Assembly (NCBI GenBank): GCA_018110825.1 | Contig: JAGBCL010000059.1 | Location: 1-64,000, forward strand | Direction of reading: 5' to 3' | DNA: 64,000 nucleotides | Origin: Oscillospiraceae bacterium | GTDB lineage: Bacteria; Bacillota; Clostridia; Oscillospirales; Ruminococcaceae | Part shown: piece after piece, positions 33,085-41,784 of the stretch | Layout of the letters: the number at the start of each line of letters is the position of its first letter | Position numbering within the stretch: position 1 is the stretch's first letter | Made by a program: the position numbers and the translations under genes | The notes under the pieces: model-generated | Database searches by the model: none | What the model was told of the DNA's origin: nothing | What the model saw: the letters and a program-made list of their open reading frames with translations, nothing else

Positions 33085-34341
33085 TTACAATTTATTATAA
33101 TCGTGAATTGCAGAAGCGAGGTACAACGACCCTGCAACAATAACCATTCCATCTGGTCCTGCAAGTTTTATCGCTTTTGAAACTGCATTTTCAATATCCG
33201 AAGTTATTCCGTCATCAAATATTGTTGCTAGTTTTTCAGCTGTTACGGTTTTAGGGGCAAATCCTTCAACGCAGACAGCTTTGTTGATATACTTGGCAAT
33301 GTGATTTACAGCCGTGTGCCAGTCTTTGTCCTCCATCATGCCGCAGACAAGAATTTTAGGCGACTTCGGTACGGTTTTAATAAATTCAGCAAGTGCCCTC
33401 ATTCCGTCAGGGTTATGAGCACCGTCAATCATTACCAGCGGCTTGTCCTTCCGGATTATCTGACAGCGGCTTGGCACTTGTGCTGACTTTATTCCATCGT
33501 AAACGTGAACATAGGTAAGCTTGTCAAAGCCGTTCTTTTTCAGTATATTCAGCGTTTCAACCGCAGTAAGCGCATTGTCAATCTGATGTCTGCCCACCAT
33601 AGTTGTAGCGTACGTCATATCCTTGTAAACGAAACGGTTGCCGCTGTAGTCACATTGTTCGATTCTGAGTCTTTCAATGTTTGGTGTAACAAAGGACGAG
33701 CCAAGCTCCATTGCCTTTTCATACACCACATCGTAAGATTCACGCTGTTGCGATGCAGCAAGTATTACGGGGCATTCAGCCTTTATTATGCCTGCTTTCT
33801 GCTGTGCAATTTCGGCAACCGTGTTACCCAGAATTGCAGTATGGTCAAGAGAAATCGAAGTTATGACAGAAGCACAGCACTCGTCAATTACATTAGTGCA
33901 GTCAAGCAGACCGCCCAGTCCCGCTTCAAGCACAACAATATCGCATTTTTTCGCCGCAAAGTAAAGGAATGCAATTGCCGTTGTAATCTCAAACTGTGAG
34001 CACTCCGTGTCAAGTCCGTCGATAATCGGTTTCATCAGCGTTACAATTTCAGTAAGTTCGCTGTCGGAAATGTTTACCCCGTCAATGCGTATTCTGTCGT
34101 TGTAGACGTAAATGTAAGGTGAGGTGAACTCACCGGTTTTGTAACCTGCCTTTGTCAGCGCACCTGCAATCATACGCACGGTTGAGCCTTTTCCGTTTGT
34201 GCCTGCCACATGGACGAATTTCAGCTTTTCCTGCGGATTGCCAAGCGCACGCATTATCTTTGCAAATCTGAGCAGATTTTTCACGGGCTTGCCAAGCTTT
34301 GAAAAGCTGTTCAGATAGTTCATTGTTTCTTTTATATCCAT
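33085..34341 (-). CDS. folC: Folylpolyglutamate / dihydrofolate synthase
   Basis: A Mur-ligase-family enzyme that adds glutamate to folates and often also makes dihydrofolate. The P-loop is HVAGTNGKGSTVRM, the nucleotide region YAFLYFAAKKCDIVVLEAGLGG-like, and GAHNPDGMRAL is the C-terminal domain hallmark. At 418 residues it is normal length. It follows a GNAT acetyltransferase gene by 3 bases and ends in a strong terminator, so the two form a small operon with one promoter carrying a palindrome. Confidence 0.96.
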   Translation of the reverse strand: MDIKETMNYLNSFSKLGKPVKNLLRFAKIMRALGNPQEKLKFVHVAGTNGKGSTVRMIAGALTKAGYKTGEFTSPYIYVYNDRIRIDGVNISDSELTEIVTLMKPIIDGLDTECSQFEITTAIAFLYFAAKKCDIVVLEAGLGGLLDCTNVIDECCASVITSISLDHTAILGNTVAEIAQQKAGIIKAECPVILAASQQRESYDVVYEKAMELGSSFVTPNIERLRIEQCDYSGNRFVYKDMTYATTMVGRHQIDNALTAVETLNILKKNGFDKLTYVHVYDGIKSAQVPSRCQIIRKDKPLVMIDGAHNPDGMRALAEFIKTVPKSPKILVCGMMEDKDWHTAVNHIAKYINKAVCVEGFAPKTVTAEKLATIFDDGITSDIENAVSKAIKLAGPDGMVIVAGSLYLASAIHDYNKL

Positions 34342-34344
34342 ATT

Positions 34345-34830
34345 TTATTCCAATCTTTCAAATTTATATATCATCGGTGTGTAATGGCTTTCCTTGTCAT
34401 TGAAGCCGATTTTCTTGTACAAAGGTGCACCGTCAGCTGTTGCCTGAAGTTCCACGAACTCTGCACCAAGCTGCTTTGCCTTTTCAAGCGCCATTTTCAC
34501 AAGCTTGCCTGCGATACCTTTTCTGCGGTATTCGGGAAGGGTCACCACGCTTAAAAGCGTACCCGTTCTCCCTGAGGGAGTTGTAACAAAGGCGGGCTTA
34601 TCCATAATGTAGAGGATAACCATTGAAACAGCCTTTTCGCCGTCAAAACATAGAAAGCTGAATATGTCCTTGCCAAGATGTGCAGGGAAATATTCATTCA
34701 GCTGTGCACGGAGAGTCGATTCCGTTTCAGCATCAATATCGCCGTAATCGGCTTTGACGTATTCAAAACGAAGCTGTACAAGATTGTCGATATCATCAGT
34801 TCCGGCCTGACGGAATATTAATTTTTCCAT
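34345..34830 (-). CDS. GNAT-family N-acetyltransferase
   Basis: A 161-residue GNAT protein. The acetyl-CoA loop is YRRKGIAGKLVKMALEKAKQLG (Q/R-x-x-G-x-A motif), preceded by strand LLSVVTLPE and followed by FVELQATADGAPLYKKIGF. It begins FRQAGTDDIDNLVQLRFEYVKADYG, typical of small-molecule or antibiotic-type acetyltransferases. The substrate is unknown. It is the first gene of the operon with folC. A palindrome at the predicted transcription start suggests regulation by a dimeric repressor. Confidence 0.88.
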   Translation of the reverse strand: MEKLIFRQAGTDDIDNLVQLRFEYVKADYGDIDAETESTLRAQLNEYFPAHLGKDIFSFLCFDGEKAVSMVILYIMDKPAFVTTPSGRTGTLLSVVTLPEYRRKGIAGKLVKMALEKAKQLGAEFVELQATADGAPLYKKIGFNDKESHYTPMIYKFERLE

Positions 34831-34858
34831 TTTGATTGCACCCTTTCAGTTCTACAGA

Positions 34859-34908
34859 GTACTGTCGACAGTACATATTATTATATCATATGCAGAGAAT
34901 TACTTCAA
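34859..34908 (-). promoter_or_regulatory. Promoter with palindromic operator before the GNAT-folC operon
   Basis: On the minus strand TTGAAG, 17 bp and TATAAT (34880-34885). The perfect 16-bp palindrome GTACTGTCGACAGTAC (34859-34874) begins where transcription should start. Confidence 0.65.
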
Positions 34909-34982
34909 TGGAATACTTTGAAAATATATTTTTTCTTGACGTATATATCAAAAAACATTTGTATAAATTGTCAAATTCTTCA

Positions 34983-35011
34983 TTGAAAAGCATGATAAAA
35001 TGTGTTATAAT
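34983..35011 (+). promoter_or_regulatory. Sigma-A promoter of the CheW-CZB gene
   Basis: TTGAAA, 17 bp and TATAAT end 35 bp before the ATG. No convincing motility-sigma site was seen here. Confidence 0.72.
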
Positions 35012-35046
35012 GATAAATGATAATTATTTTCTACAGGGGGATTATT

Positions 35047-35901
35047 ATGGCTGATTTATATAATAATGAAAATATCAACGTTGCCGAGGATTTGCCCTGG
35101 CTTATATTTACTCTTGATGACAAGGCTTATGCGGTAAACAGCAAGTTCGTCAACGGAATTGAAATGAAACCTAAGGTTGTTACTCCTATTCCTGAGGCAC
35201 CTGAAGCATATTGCGGTGTTGTTCAGCGTCGTGGCGAGGTTTACCCGCTTCTTGATATGAGAAAGGTTTTCCATTTTGATACACTTGATGAGGAAGCGGC
35301 AGCTTTTCGTGCAATGATGGAACAGCGTAAGGCTGACCACGTTAAATGGGTTGAAACTCTTGAACACTGTGCAGAAACAGGTGAAGCATTTACTCTTGCA
35401 ACCGACAGCCACAAGTGTGCACTTGGACTTTGGTATGACGAGTTTACAAAAAATCATCCGTCTGCCGCTGTGCTGCTGAAAAAGATTGAGGAACCGCACA
35501 GAAAGCTCCACGGTGCAGCACATGATGTTCTTGCTGCGGCTGACAAGGGTGATAAGGAGACTGTTGCAAAGCTTATAAAGCGTGTACGCACAGATTATAT
35601 GCCTAAGGTTATTGCGGCAATTGATGATGCTGAAAATGCATACAAGACAACCTTCAAGGAAACGGTTGTTGTACTTACAGAGGAAGACCAGATGCTTGGT
35701 CTGTTGGTTGACAAGGTGCTTGCGGTTGATAAGATTTCCTTCATCAACGGCGGTGGAAGCATGAATCTTCTTCTCCAGTCAAAGTATTTCTGCAACGTTG
35801 CACGCTGTGCAAGATTTGATATGGAAATACTTGTTATCGACGAGCGTGAGTTGTTGACTCTTTCTGATGTTGATACAAGCGGAGTTGAACTTCCACAATA
35901 A
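35047..35901 (+). CDS. CheW-like coupling protein with embedded CZB zinc-binding domain
   Basis: A 284-residue cytosolic protein. Residues 15-75 are the first half of a CheW fold (LIFTLDDKAYAVNSKFV, GVVQRRGEVYPLLDMRKVF). A CZB domain is inserted at about 95-160, and the CheW fold resumes at about 205-275 (DQMLGLLVDKVLAV). CZB ligands are visible: His98, Cys124 in CALGLWYDEF, and His151 and His155 in PHRKLHGAAH. CZB domains bind zinc with a reactive Cys that responds to oxidants such as HOCl in studied chemoreceptors. The protein could couple receptors to CheA in a zinc- or redox-dependent way (inference). ATG 35047 follows CAGGGGGA; monocistronic. Confidence 0.92.
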   Translation: MADLYNNENINVAEDLPWLIFTLDDKAYAVNSKFVNGIEMKPKVVTPIPEAPEAYCGVVQRRGEVYPLLDMRKVFHFDTLDEEAAAFRAMMEQRKADHVKWVETLEHCAETGEAFTLATDSHKCALGLWYDEFTKNHPSAAVLLKKIEEPHRKLHGAAHDVLAAADKGDKETVAKLIKRVRTDYMPKVIAAIDDAENAYKTTFKETVVVLTEEDQMLGLLVDKVLAVDKISFINGGGSMNLLLQSKYFCNVARCARFDMEILVIDERELLTLSDVDTSGVELPQ

Positions 35902-35908
35902 GATTTGC

Positions 35909-35934
35909 AAGAGGTGCTTCGGCACCTCTTTTTT
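35909..35934 (+). terminator. Terminator of the CheW-CZB gene
   Basis: AAGAGGTGC, a TTCG tetraloop and GCACCTCTT are followed by a T-run. Confidence 0.95.
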
Positions 35935-35950
35935 ATATTGCTAAACAAAC

Positions 35951-35982
35951 AAAAAAGGTATCGGAAAAACCGATACCTTTTT
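35951..35982 (-). terminator. Terminator of the repeat-rich secreted protein gene
   Basis: AAAGGTATCGG/CCGATACCTTT stem with an A-rich loop, flanked by A and T runs, so it could work in both directions. Confidence 0.88.
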
Positions 35983-35998
35983 AATACTTATCAGGTTA

Positions 35999-37795
35999 TC
36001 AATTACCCTTAGGTGCAGCCGTGCTTACTGTTGCCCAGAGAAGGTCATGTTCAGCAGTGCCCTGTGGATATGTGCAGAGAACGTAAATGTACTGTGTACC
36101 ATACTGTGATTTTACAACATATTCGTTCTTTGAAGTGTCAGGTGTTGGAGATGTGGAATACATAATATATGGTTCGTATATGCCTGTATCATTCTTGATT
36201 GCGTCATTTCTTTTGAGAATATCAGGATTTGTTGCAGGAACAACCATATATCTGTATGTACCATTCTTTGTATACATTACAACAGTTTCCTTTGTTGTGT
36301 CAATCTTTGGATATGTGGAGTAAACCTTGTAGTGGCTGTATACATTGTTGGAATTCATGTCATTATCCTTGATCTGGTCAATTTTTGCCTGATCCCATTC
36401 AGAGTAAGGAACAAGCATGTATCTTGTTACTCTGTTTCCTGAAGAATCGTAAACTGTCCATGTTTCAACATAATCTGTCCAGCTGCTTGATGTAGGAGGT
36501 GAAACGTTGTAGATTGTCCAGTATGCATATGTATTGTTATACTGTGCAACTGCTGTGTTGAACTTAACTACATCATAATCCTTAGGAAGAAGGATATATC
36601 TCTTTGTGCCGACATTGTAGTTGTAATACTGGCTTGTGGAATAGTTAGGATTTACATAGCTGTTATTTGTGTTTGTGAATTCCTTATACTGGTCGCCGTT
36701 TGCAACTCTTGATGGAAGCTGGTCATAGATAGTATAGTAGGAATACTGATTGAACTTCTTGGCAACGAGTGTATTTGTGTATGCAGGGTCATAGTTGGAT
36801 GGAACAAGCATATAGTAATTCTTGTTGCCTGCCTGAACTGTGAGTACCTTATCGCCGGAAGCGAGAACAGTACCAGGTCTTGATTCACTGATTTCATAAT
36901 AGCCTGCCTGGCCTACAATAACCTTTACGTCAACATACTTCTTGACATTGTTCTTATCATAGAAGCGTAAGATTGTTTCGCCTGCCTTGACACCCTTGAT
37001 AGTAAAGTCCTTATATCTGCCGGAAGTTGCACCCGGTGTTACAGTTGCAATTGTTGAATCTGAGAACTGATAGCTGAGTCTGTTGTGGTCTGTGCAGAAC
37101 ATTTTAAGAACATAGGAAGCGTCTGTAGCCATATTTACAGTATTTGTGTAAGGGAGAATGGAAAGTGTAGTTTCTGTTGTTTCCTCTTCCATATCTTCTT
37201 CAAATACAGTAGGGTCGCCTACTTCTACATTGATGTACTTATAGCAAGTGGAAGGGTAATTTTTAAGGTAAACCTTAATCTTAGCTTCACCCTCGCCCTT
37301 AGCTGTAATCTTGAGCTGGATTTTGTTGCCGTCCCACTCTACAGGCTTAACCCATGAAGCAGTAGCAACCTTCTTGTTTGTGGAGCCTACAGTAAGACCG
37401 CTGTGGGAGCCCTTTACTGTCATTGTAACTATTTTTGTATCGCCCTTTTCATCAAGAGTAACATTAGATGAACTTGCAGTAATCTTTGCAGCTACAACCT
37501 TTACCTTACACTTGAGAGTTGTGTTGCTTACCTTAGCGTAGATATATGTTGTACCTACACCCTTACCTACAACCTTACCGCTTGAAGAAACGGTAGCAAC
37601 GGACTTGTCTCCGGTTGACCACTTAACAGTACTTGAAGTACCATTTACTTTGAGGGTAGTCTGATAACCCTTTGTAACTGTAACCGATGATTTGCTGAGA
37701 GAAATCTTTGCAGCGCTTGAAGGGATAACCATCAGCGAGCAAACCATAAGAACTGCCAGGAAAACGCTGAGCAGCGACTTCATTGTTTTTGCCAT
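35999..37795 (-). CDS. Secreted protein with Ig-like (BIG2) domain and five C-terminal repeats
   Basis: A 598-residue secreted protein. It has a signal peptide (SLLSVFLAVLMVCSLMVIPSSA), then a BIG2 Ig-like domain (about 30-105, KVNGTSSTVKWSTGDKSVATVSS). Two further beta domains span about 105-300 with a Glu/Thr hinge. The last 290 residues hold about five tandem units of 55-70 residues built as YxMLVP...YxxYxxxP, with conserved anchors RYILLPKDYD, RYMLVPYSEWD and RYMVVPATNPD. There is no sorting signal or membrane anchor. I do not recognise the repeat. A role in surface binding or matrix is likely but inferred. It has a strong promoter and its own terminator. Confidence 0.88.
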   Translation of the reverse strand: MAKTMKSLLSVFLAVLMVCSLMVIPSSAAKISLSKSSVTVTKGYQTTLKVNGTSSTVKWSTGDKSVATVSSSGKVVGKGVGTTYIYAKVSNTTLKCKVKVVAAKITASSSNVTLDEKGDTKIVTMTVKGSHSGLTVGSTNKKVATASWVKPVEWDGNKIQLKITAKGEGEAKIKVYLKNYPSTCYKYINVEVGDPTVFEEDMEEETTETTLSILPYTNTVNMATDASYVLKMFCTDHNRLSYQFSDSTIATVTPGATSGRYKDFTIKGVKAGETILRFYDKNNVKKYVDVKVIVGQAGYYEISESRPGTVLASGDKVLTVQAGNKNYYMLVPSNYDPAYTNTLVAKKFNQYSYYTIYDQLPSRVANGDQYKEFTNTNNSYVNPNYSTSQYYNYNVGTKRYILLPKDYDVVKFNTAVAQYNNTYAYWTIYNVSPPTSSSWTDYVETWTVYDSSGNRVTRYMLVPYSEWDQAKIDQIKDNDMNSNNVYSHYKVYSTYPKIDTTKETVVMYTKNGTYRYMVVPATNPDILKRNDAIKNDTGIYEPYIMYSTSPTPDTSKNEYVVKSQYGTQYIYVLCTYPQGTAEHDLLWATVSTAAPKGN

Positions 37796-37854
37796 AAAAA
37801 CTCCTCCATTTCTTTTGAACTAAATCCTTACGGATATTTTTATTCCGTATACAC

Positions 37855-37883
37855 ATTTTAACATTAAATCAATGTAAAGTCAA
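37855..37883 (-). promoter_or_regulatory. Sigma-A promoter of the repeat-rich secreted protein gene
   Basis: On the minus strand TTGACT, 17 bp and TAAAAT. The leader contains a small ACGGA/TCCGT hairpin before GGAGGAG. Confidence 0.75.
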
Positions 37884-37938
37884 TTAAATATCGAGAACAA
37901 TACAGTGACAAATGGTGACAATTCAGTTACAAAATGCC

Positions 37939-38487
37939 TTATTTTATACTGTATGACATCTCATCCGTGCCGTTTTCCAGCGATTTTACAGTAAATATGC
38001 CGTCCTCGTAGACCATATAGCTTTTCTGCTTGTTCTCCTTAGGAATCGAAACAGACCCCGGGTTCATATAGACGTAACCGTTGCTGTCGTCGAAAATCTG
38101 AACGTGGGTATGGCCGTGGAGAAGCACATCCCCCTTCTGAAGTGCAGGAGGATTTGCGGTGTTGAACTTATGTCCGTGGGTTACGAACACCTGTCTGCCG
38201 TCAAGGTAGAGCAGGGCGTACTCCGCAAGAATCGGAAACTCAAGTACCATCTGGTCAACCTCAGTGTCGCAGTTGCCCCTTACGCAAAGCAGATCAGCCT
38301 TGCGCTCGTTGAGCATTGCGATAACCTTTTTCGGAGCATAACCCTCGGGCAAATCATTTCTCGGACCGTGATAGAGAATATCTCCAAGCAGGAACAGCTT
38401 TTCAGCCTTTTCCTCGTCAAATCGCTTCAGCATAAGCTCGCAGCTTGGCGCGCAGCCGTGGATATCGGACGCAAACATTAATTTCAT
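37939..38487 (-). CDS. yfcE: YfcE-type phosphodiesterase
   Basis: A calcineurin-like metallophosphoesterase with all metal motifs: FASDIHGCAPS, LLGDILYHGPRN, VRGNCDTEVD, FVTHGHKFN and LLHGHTHVQIF. YfcE hydrolyses phosphodiesters in vitro, and its natural substrate is not settled. It has 182 residues, as in E. coli. It follows the aldose epimerase gene by 12 bases and is probably co-transcribed. Confidence 0.94.
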   Translation of the reverse strand: MKLMFASDIHGCAPSCELMLKRFDEEKAEKLFLLGDILYHGPRNDLPEGYAPKKVIAMLNERKADLLCVRGNCDTEVDQMVLEFPILAEYALLYLDGRQVFVTHGHKFNTANPPALQKGDVLLHGHTHVQIFDDSNGYVYMNPGSVSIPKENKQKSYMVYEDGIFTVKSLENGTDEMSYSIK

Positions 38488-38499
38488 AGCCGTACCGCC

Positions 38500-39516
38500 T
38501 TACTTTGTGAAGAATCTCTGGGAAACGGTATATGTCTGCTTCGGAGCAACCTCCTCGTAGCCGCTCTTTTCTCTCGGCATATCAAGGTTAGGAGCGTTTA
38601 CCTGTGCAGTCATTGGTTCCGGACAGAAGTAGTTCATGAAGCCCTCGTGGTTCCATACAATCCAGAACTTGTACTTGTCATCAACCTCGTAGCAGATTTT
38701 CTTGCCGCTTTCGGTGTCGGTCATTACGCAGCCGTAGAAGTCCTCGCCGTCAAGCTTTACTGTACCTGCAGTGTACATATCGTTGCAGATATCTTTGAGT
38801 ACAGGGCACATAGTACCGTTTACATATTCCATATCGTAATCGGTAAGGTTAAGCTGTCTGCCGTTAGGAAGCCATCTCTTCTTGTTGAACTGGAGTTTCT
38901 TCACAGCAGGAACCTGAAGGGTAATGTTCTCCTGCTTGCCACCGTCAACGAACGGAGCGTTGATTGTTGTATGTGTTGCAACGGAAATCGGAAGCATCTT
39001 CTTTGACTTGTTTGTGATTGAGAAAGTATGCTTCAGACCGTCCTTGGAAAGCTCAATTGTGATATCAACTGTAAATTTCAGCGGGAAACAGTTGAAGAAA
39101 AAGCTGCTTTCATCGTGTGTATATGTAGTTGTAACGTAAGCTCTGCCTGTCTTGTCAGCTGCGAGCGCCTTGATTTTGTGTGCAGCCTTGTGAAGAAAAC
39201 CATGGAGATGGTTACCGAAACGTGTTTCGTTAACAGGGAAATGATATTCAGCGTCAGAGGTTTTCAGCACGCCGTTGTCAAGACGGTTAGGAAGATAAAG
39301 TGTAGGCAGACCCCATATCTCAGGTGAGTTCATAAACTCGCTGATTGTCAGGTCGTCGCTGCAACGGAAAATCTCCATACCCTTTTCGTTGTCACGGAAA
39401 CGGAGTACGTTACTTCCGAGAGACGGTGCCACGATTGCGTAGTAACCCTCAGCGGCAAGCTCAACAGCCTCAATTCCCTTGTGCATAGTTTTTCTTGCGT
39501 AAAATTCCTTTGCCAT
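38500..39516 (-). CDS. Aldose 1-epimerase family protein
   Basis: A 338-residue galactose-mutarotase-fold protein. GNHLHGFLHKAAHKI carries the HGF/H motif with a catalytic His, and VATHTTINAPF and FWIVWNHEGFMNYFCPEPMT contain the expected ligand-binding segments. It interconverts sugar anomers or acts on a related hexose or hexose phosphate. It is cytosolic, with AAGGAG at the start. Proximity to sugar-use genes fits, but the substrate is not defined by sequence. Confidence 0.9.
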   Translation of the reverse strand: MAKEFYARKTMHKGIEAVELAAEGYYAIVAPSLGSNVLRFRDNEKGMEIFRCSDDLTISEFMNSPEIWGLPTLYLPNRLDNGVLKTSDAEYHFPVNETRFGNHLHGFLHKAAHKIKALAADKTGRAYVTTTYTHDESSFFFNCFPLKFTVDITIELSKDGLKHTFSITNKSKKMLPISVATHTTINAPFVDGGKQENITLQVPAVKKLQFNKKRWLPNGRQLNLTDYDMEYVNGTMCPVLKDICNDMYTAGTVKLDGEDFYGCVMTDTESGKKICYEVDDKYKFWIVWNHEGFMNYFCPEPMTAQVNAPNLDMPREKSGYEEVAPKQTYTVSQRFFTK

Positions 39517-39556
39517 TTTTCTTCTCCTTAATATATAAAAATCTTAATAAGCATAA

Positions 39557-40156
39557 TCAACTGTCGTATGGGCGAACCCTGAGTTCAATCCCCAGTGACA
39601 TCGCCAGTGCCTTACACTTGCTGATATCCTCAGGTGAAATAACGTCTACAACCGTGAACATTACCTTCGGCACATACTTCTTGCAGTCCGCCGCAAATGA
39701 AATCATAGCGTCAAAGCCGTCCGCCCATTTCGGACGGGTCACGGCATTGTATTTTTCCTTATCGCACTGGTTAAGGGAGATTGAAACGATATCAACCGCA
39801 CCCTCCAGCATTTCAGCAACAGGCTTGCCGTTAATCTTATCACCAAGTCCGTTGGTGTTCAGACGTACGGGCAGATTGAGATTTTCCTTGACATAGCGAC
39901 CAATGAAGGCAACGTCCTCAGCACGCTCCATAGGCTCGCCGTAGCCGCAGAATACAACCTCGGTGTACTTGCTGATGTCGTACTTGCCGAACTCGGCAAT
40001 CACCTCATCAACAGTAGGCTCACGCTCCAGCCATAAGCTGTCAGAGCCGTAAGCACCGTCGCCGTTCTGACGTATACAGAACGTACACGCACAGGGACAG
40101 CGGTTTGTAAGGTTGACATAAATCTTATTGCCAACCGTGTAAAGCATTGTAAGCAT
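39557..40156 (-). CDS. TatD-associated-type radical SAM protein
   Basis: A 199-residue radical SAM protein. The cluster motif is NRCPCACTFCIRQNGDGAYGSDSLW-like (CxxxCxxC), then FCGYGEP and LPVRLNTNGLGD for SAM binding, ending IELRVRPYDS. It closely fits the small radical SAM family (TIGR04038 type as I recall) usually linked to TatD nuclease genes. No tatD is next to it here. It begins 11 bases after the FkbM gene, with GAGG seven bases before the ATG. The reaction is unknown for the family. Confidence 0.88.
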   Translation of the reverse strand: MLTMLYTVGNKIYVNLTNRCPCACTFCIRQNGDGAYGSDSLWLEREPTVDEVIAEFGKYDISKYTEVVFCGYGEPMERAEDVAFIGRYVKENLNLPVRLNTNGLGDKINGKPVAEMLEGAVDIVSISLNQCDKEKYNAVTRPKWADGFDAMISFAADCKKYVPKVMFTVVDVISPEDISKCKALAMSLGIELRVRPYDS

Positions 40157-40166
40157 TTTAAAACCT

Positions 40167-41225
40167 CTATATACAATATAAATTTGTTTCCCACGCAGGA
40201 ATGTAAAGCTGGTGGCGGATGTAGAATTTCAGATTCGGGTTGATTTCCTTTATCAACAGCGGCAGGTCAAACATATCCTCGTTGCGGTGATACAGCGAGC
40301 AGAGGATTTTCGTGCCGCCTGCGATGTGACGTCTTGCGCCGAGAATTGCTTCACGCTCAGCACCCTCAACGTCCAGCTTTAGCACCGTAGTCTGCTCCTC
40401 AACAGCCTCATCGATTGCGTAGGTCGGTATCTCAACCTTTTTCCCCGCACCGTTTGCACGGGACATTCTTCCCTCGTTTGCGGAAAACTCAATAGTGCCG
40501 CACCTGCTCCACGCCGCACCGTTGAAAAGCGTGATACGCTCATCTTCGGGGAGATTCTTCGTCATCTTGCGGTAATTCTTCGGATTTGGCTCGAAAGCGT
40601 AGACGTGGCGGAAATCGCCTCCGCAAGCATCAATAAATTCCTGCGCCGTGTCGCCGTTGTACGCACCTAAATCCACGAAAACCTCGGCATTGCTCAGTTT
40701 TATGATTTCGGAGTAAATCTCTTCCTTGGGAGTGGTGCAGTTGTTGAGGTAATCAATCTTACCGCTGATTTTGAAGTTTATCACGTCGGCATAGACCTGC
40801 TTTGATTTTTCGTCGGCAAGCATATCGTACACCGCCTGAAATTTCTCAGCGTTTTCCACGCAATAGCTGTATGTAAACAGTCCCTCTCCCGCAACGGGCA
40901 CGTCGGGTGCAAGCAGAATGTGCTTCTTTGCAATCTCGTTTATTCTGTCGTACAGGCTCTGATAGCCCGCCGCAAAGGCAAGCACCACCACAAATTCGTC
41001 GATAAGTGCTTCAATCTGTGAAAGTGTGTGAACAAGATGTCCTTCAAATGTATGCCCACGTACAAACTCATCGCTGGCAAAAAAGCCTGCGAGAGGAATT
41101 TTGTACTGCTCAAAAACACGCATAATTTTCAGTGCACCGTCACCCATACCGTAAATGAATATCGGCAGGTCTGTTTCCCTAAGGTAGTCCCAGCAATCCT
41201 GTTTTTCCTTTATAAACTCCAGCAT
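40167..41225 (-). CDS. FkbM-family SAM methyltransferase with N-terminal Rossmann-like domain
   Basis: A 352-residue protein from the chosen start. The N-terminal half has a nucleotide-type motif (DLPIFIYGMGDGALKIM) like those of sugar-modifying proteins. The C-terminal half is an FkbM methyltransferase with motif I EVFVDLGAYNGDTAQEF, then YAFEPNPKNY and TVLKLDVEGAEREAI. Such enzymes often methylate surface glycans. ATG 41225 is one base past the upstream stop, so it is coupled; an upstream alternative start exists. No good ribosome site is visible. Confidence 0.86.
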   Translation of the reverse strand: MLEFIKEKQDCWDYLRETDLPIFIYGMGDGALKIMRVFEQYKIPLAGFFASDEFVRGHTFEGHLVHTLSQIEALIDEFVVVLAFAAGYQSLYDRINEIAKKHILLAPDVPVAGEGLFTYSYCVENAEKFQAVYDMLADEKSKQVYADVINFKISGKIDYLNNCTTPKEEIYSEIIKLSNAEVFVDLGAYNGDTAQEFIDACGGDFRHVYAFEPNPKNYRKMTKNLPEDERITLFNGAAWSRCGTIEFSANEGRMSRANGAGKKVEIPTYAIDEAVEEQTTVLKLDVEGAEREAILGARRHIAGGTKILCSLYHRNEDMFDLPLLIKEINPNLKFYIRHQLYIPAWETNLYCI

Positions 41226-41226
41226 A

Positions 41227-41625
41227 TTATTCGTGGTCACAGTCGCAGTCATCGCCATCAAGGTCAGCACCAATCATATCTCTGCCTCTTGTGCGGTACT
41301 TGTCACGCTGTTTGTCGACGTGTTCTTCAAGGATATTCATAAAGCCACGTGGGTCCTTTACGGAAATAACTTCCTTAACGGGAGTATCCGTGTCACGGCA
41401 GTTGATGTGGATTGTTCCGCAGCCGAAAATTCTCTGACCGAGTGGCTGTTTAAGGCTCTTGTCAATAACACGGTAAAGTTCGATTTCGTCCTCGGAAATG
41501 TTGAGAAAACCTTTTCGTGTAATAAGCTTTTTTTCTGTAAGAATATAACGTGTAAAGGAAATAGGAAGTCCGAAAAGAGTACGTTTCTTGTCAGTCCATA
41601 CATATGGGTAATCAATTTTTGCCAT
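41227..41625 (-). CDS. PH-like (bPH2) domain protein with acidic Cys/His tail
   Basis: A 132-residue cytosolic protein. Its core (about 20-100) looks like a bacterial PH domain: FTRYILTEKKLITRKGFLNISEDEIELYRVIDKSLKQPL-like strands, then GCGTIHINCRDTDTPVKEVISVKDP. The C-terminal GDDCDCDHE tail is unusual and could bind metal (inference). It is first in the run with the FkbM and radical SAM genes, with GAAAGGA before the ATG. Confidence 0.82.
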   Translation of the reverse strand: MAKIDYPYVWTDKKRTLFGLPISFTRYILTEKKLITRKGFLNISEDEIELYRVIDKSLKQPLGQRIFGCGTIHINCRDTDTPVKEVISVKDPRGFMNILEEHVDKQRDKYRTRGRDMIGADLDGDDCDCDHE

Positions 41626-41740
41626 AACACCAATCCTTTCTGAAAAAACGAAAATATTTAATTAGTATAATTATACTATATTTACTGTAAAAAATCAACC
41701 GTTAATTAGTGTGATATTGCAATAAGTGATAATTATACCA

Positions 41741-41774
41741 TAAAAAATCACCCTTGACCGGAATCAAGGGTGAT
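41741..41774 (-). terminator. Terminator of the oxoacid oxidoreductase operon
   Basis: ATCACCCTTGA/TCAAGGGTGAT is a perfect 11-bp stem followed by TTTTTTA on the minus strand. Confidence 0.93.
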
Positions 41775-41784
41775 AATTATTTAA

